Origin: SHVO01 sp041905795 | GTDB lineage: Bacteria > Pseudomonadota > Alphaproteobacteria > Rhodospirillales > Rhodospirillaceae | Assembly (NCBI GenBank): GCA_041905795.1 | Contig: JAYRKL010000003.1 | Coordinates: 62,001-126,000, forward strand | Direction of reading: 5' to 3' | DNA: 64,000 nucleotides | In this document: in pieces, positions 62,070 through 64,000 of the stretch | Layout: every line of letters begins with the position of its first letter | How positions within the stretch are numbered: the stretch's first letter is position 1 | The notes under the pieces: generated by a model | Told to the model about the DNA's origin: nothing | Databases searched by the model: none | What the model saw: only the letters and a program-made list of their open reading frames with translations | Program-made: the position numbers and the translations under genes

Positions 62070-63110
62070 TTAGTACATCGTCGACAGGACGTTTCGCAGC
62101 TTCTTCATTTCCTCGAGCGCCTTGCCGGTGCCCATGGCGACGCAGCACAGCGGGTCATCGGCGATGGAGACCGGCAGGCCGGTGGCGTGGCGCAGCACGA
62201 AATCCAGGTTGTGCAGCATGGCGCCGCCGCCGGTGAGAACGATGCCCTTGTCGACGATATCCGCCGCCAGCTCCGGCGCGGTGTGTTCCAGCGCCACCTT
62301 GACCGCGTCGATGATGGCGGTGACGGGTTCGGCCAGGCTCTCGGCGATCTGGCGCTGGCTGATGACGATTTCCTTGGGCACGCCGTTCATCAGGTCGCGG
62401 CCCTTGATCTCCATGGTCTCGCCGTCGCCCTGTTCGGGCGGACAGGCGCAGCCGATTTCCTTCTTGATGCGCTCGGCGGAGCTTTCGCCCACCAGCAGGT
62501 TATGGTGGCGGCGAATGTAATTGATGATGGCTTCGTCCATCATGTCGCCGCCGACGCGCACCGAGCGGGCGTAGACGATGCCGCCCAGCGACAAAACCGC
62601 GACTTCGGTGGTGCCGCCGCCGATGTCCACCACCATGGAGCCGGTGGGTTCGGTGACCGGCAGGCCGGCGCCGATGGCCGCGGCCATGGGTTCTTCGATC
62701 AGATAGACCTTGCGCGCGCCCGCGGCCTCAGCGGATTCCTGGATGGCGCGGCGCTCGACGGCGGTGGAGCCGGACGGCACGCACACGATCACCAAGGGGC
62801 TCGCGAAGCTGCGGCGGTTGTGAACCTTGCGGATGAAGTGCTTGATCATCTCTTCGGCCACTTCGAAGTCGGCGATGACGCCGTCCCTCAAAGGACGAAT
62901 GGCCTGGATGTTGCCGGGCGTACGGCCCAGCATCTGCTTGGCCTCGTTGCCCACCGCCAGCACCTGCTTGCGGCCTTTGACCTCCGCCAGCGCCACCACC
63001 GACGGCTCGTTCAACACGATGCCGCGGCCCTTCACGTAGACCAGGGTGTTCGCGGTCCCCAGGTCGATCGCCATATCGGCGGACAGCCAGCCAGTCAGTC
63101 TCGAAAACAT
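62070..63110 (-). CDS. mreB: Rod shape-determining actin homolog MreB
   Basis: A 346-aa actin-fold ATPase. Phosphate-binding motifs MAIDLGTANTLVYVKG and VVDIGGGTTEVAVLSLGG and the adenosine motif VLTGGGAMLHNLDFVL are intact. The N-terminus (FSRLTGWLSA) may help attach it to the membrane. It organises side-wall synthesis with MreC, MreD, PBP2 and RodA encoded downstream. The leader has a hairpin over the ribosome-binding site. Confidence 0.97.
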   Translation of the reverse strand: MFSRLTGWLSADMAIDLGTANTLVYVKGRGIVLNEPSVVALAEVKGRKQVLAVGNEAKQMLGRTPGNIQAIRPLRDGVIADFEVAEEMIKHFIRKVHNRRSFASPLVIVCVPSGSTAVERRAIQESAEAAGARKVYLIEEPMAAAIGAGLPVTEPTGSMVVDIGGGTTEVAVLSLGGIVYARSVRVGGDMMDEAIINYIRRHHNLLVGESSAERIKKEIGCACPPEQGDGETMEIKGRDLMNGVPKEIVISQRQIAESLAEPVTAIIDAVKVALEHTAPELAADIVDKGIVLTGGGAMLHNLDFVLRHATGLPVSIADDPLCCVAMGTGKALEEMKKLRNVLSTMY

Positions 63111-63124
63111 CTAGTTCACGCGTC

Positions 63125-63164
63125 CTCTCGCCAGAGAATGGGAGCTGATCTGCATATGCGAGAG
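63125..63164 (-). promoter_or_regulatory. Hairpin in the mreB leader covering the ribosome-binding site
   Basis: On the minus strand, CTCTCGC pairs with GCGAGAG (7 bp) across a 26-base loop. The 3' arm overlaps GAGAGGA, the only purine-rich site before ATG 63110. The pairing could limit mreB translation. Confidence 0.4.
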
Positions 63165-63394
63165 CCCTCCCCCTAGTAACTTCAGTCCTTCATCCGGCTG
63201 CCTGCCTGCCCCCTTCTCGGCTCGCTTGGGAGCGGCGGCGCCTCGATGATGGTCAACCTCGCGGCCGGTTGGAATGCCCCGTTCCGCTTGAATATCTCCG
63301 CATCGCCGCGACTCGCGCCACCACCGGAAAAGCGGAGCGGAAATCGCGCAGGCGAGTGATGTTCATGGTTCTTCTCACGCCTGGGGCCCGAAGT

Positions 63395-63636
63395 GCGTCA
63401 GCGAACGTAAGCGACCGCTTGAACCTGACCCCTGGAGCGGTCCGCCGGCACCAGAAACATCGGCGGGACGATCGAGGGGGTAAGAAGTCGCGAGACCCCG
63501 GTCCGTAAGACTTGGCAACCCCCGTCCCAACCCGCACCAACGCCATGGAACCGTAATAGTTGCAGACCGGTTCCTGGCCCGTGCACGGAGGGAGGGGCTA
63601 ACCCCGAAAGCAATCCTCTTGTGCGCCGCGTTTTTT
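63395..63636 (+). ncRNA. Candidate structured RNA (unassigned family)
   Basis: Five local stems occur in about 200 bases: GACCGCT/AGCGGTC (63413-63442), GTCCGCCG/CGGCGGGAC with one bulge (63440-63469), GGGGT/ACCCC (63477-63499), GGAACCG/CGGTTCC (63547-63574) and GGGG/CCCC (63594-63605). A T6 run at 63631-63636 would suit a plus-strand 3' end. No protein-like frame explains the structure. The first two stems are mutually exclusive. It could also be a minus-strand mreB leader; strand and limits are uncertain. Confidence 0.35.
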
Positions 63637-63788
63637 CAGTTTTATCAGACAGTTGCATAGATATCCTCAGGCAATCTGAGAGTATCCCTGCTCCTTTCTG
63701 CCGCGACCGCGTTAATTTGTCATGAAGCTGCCGCGATGGGAAGGGGTTTAACCCATGAAATCTGTGTGTTCGCAGGCTTTCATAATGA

Positions 63789-64000
63789 TTAATTTTGCCA
63801 TTTATCCACAGGCTGTAACACCGCAGTTCGGACGGCCTGGATCGCGGCCTCGGCGGTTCCGGCTTGAACAACCTCGCCGACCGTTGCGTCCGTCCGCCAC
63901 TGGTTGCGGAACCAGGTGGACTGGCGCTTGGCGTATTGGCGCGTGGCGGCCTGGGCCAGGGCGACCGCCTCATCGCGCGTGCGTTCGCCCGCGAGATGCT
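63789..64000 (-). CDS. miaA: tRNA dimethylallyltransferase, C-terminal end only (partial)
   Basis: The last 69 codons of a gene that starts outside the window. AATRQYAKRQSTWFRNQW is the hallmark C-terminal motif of MiaA, which adds the isopentenyl group to A37 of tRNAs reading UNN codons. The protein ends in QPVDKWQN. It reads toward mreB across a 678-bp gap. Confidence 0.88.
   Translation of the reverse strand, partial: HLAGERTRDEAVALAQAATRQYAKRQSTWFRNQWRTDATVGEVVQAGTAEAAIQAVRTAVLQPVDKWQN

Larger units (their letters stand above)
63111..63788. other. 678-bp intergenic region upstream of mreB
   Basis: It lies between the end of miaA and the start of mreB, both minus strand. It contains the mreB leader hairpin (63125-63164), a chain of hairpins (63413-63605) described separately and an AT-rich stretch (63640-63790) that could hold promoters. 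Open frames here (for example 63253-63546 minus) have no recognisable protein character. Confidence 0.6.

Noticed and set aside
63253..63546. 97-codon minus-strand frame upstream of mreB
   Set aside because: No recognisable domain, irregular composition and overlap with the hairpin chain; better explained as non-coding.

Overview
The window is a high-GC, gene-dense chromosomal stretch from a Gram-negative bacterium. Gene content points to the Alphaproteobacteria: an MCE/Mla lipid transporter with a PqiC-like lipoprotein, an lpxL acyltransferase, an mreBCD-mrdAB cell-shape operon, DUF2892, TorF-type porin and DUF481 outer-membrane proteins, and short palindromic repeats of a kind common in that class. 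I cannot fix the genus from sequence alone. No transposase, integrase, phage gene, rRNA or CRISPR array was seen. The only RNA gene I am sure of is a tRNA-Lys(CTT).

Layout. 0-5 kb: end of thrB, rnhA and algH/yqgE on the plus strand, facing an M16 peptidase and thrC. 4.4-10 kb: a minus-strand operon that couples a GAF-PP2C-HATPase switch protein and a STAS protein to an MlaE/MlaF/MlaD lipid ABC transporter and its lipoprotein. 10-13 kb: a GT4 glycosyltransferase, lpxL, a 2Fe-2S ferredoxin, a Nudix hydrolase and a small exported protein. 13.2-17.1 kb: a polyamine ABC importer (potF-G-H-I) with four-base overlaps throughout. 17-20.3 kb: an alpha/beta hydrolase lacking the usual serine, an EEP-fold hydrolase and small envelope proteins. 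20.3-28.9 kb: a complete Kdp potassium system (27-aa microprotein, kdpF-A-B-C-D-E) ending in a ptsN-like gene. 29-40.9 kb: a TorF porin, a DUF4118-PAS histidine kinase, a putative glycosyltransferase, DUF72, Sel1 and NHL proteins, two flavoproteins, an ABC exporter and a methyltransferase.

41-51 kb is the most unusual part. It holds six predicted exported C-N bond hydrolases: one metal-dependent amidohydrolase, one creatininase-family protein and four tandem paralogous amidase-signature enzymes, one of which is bracketed by two copies of a dispersed inverted repeat. 51-57 kb: DUF2892, a CxxCH (heme c) protein paired with an NHL propeller, a DUF481 protein, cardiolipin synthase and tRNA-Lys. 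57-64 kb: rodA, mrdA, mreD, mreC and mreB, then a 678-bp intergenic region with a chain of hairpins, and the 3' end of miaA.

Two dispersed repeat families recur. One (about 107 bp, three full copies) begins exactly at the TAG stop codon of the upstream gene in every copy. The other (98-116 bp, three copies) is an imperfect long palindrome.
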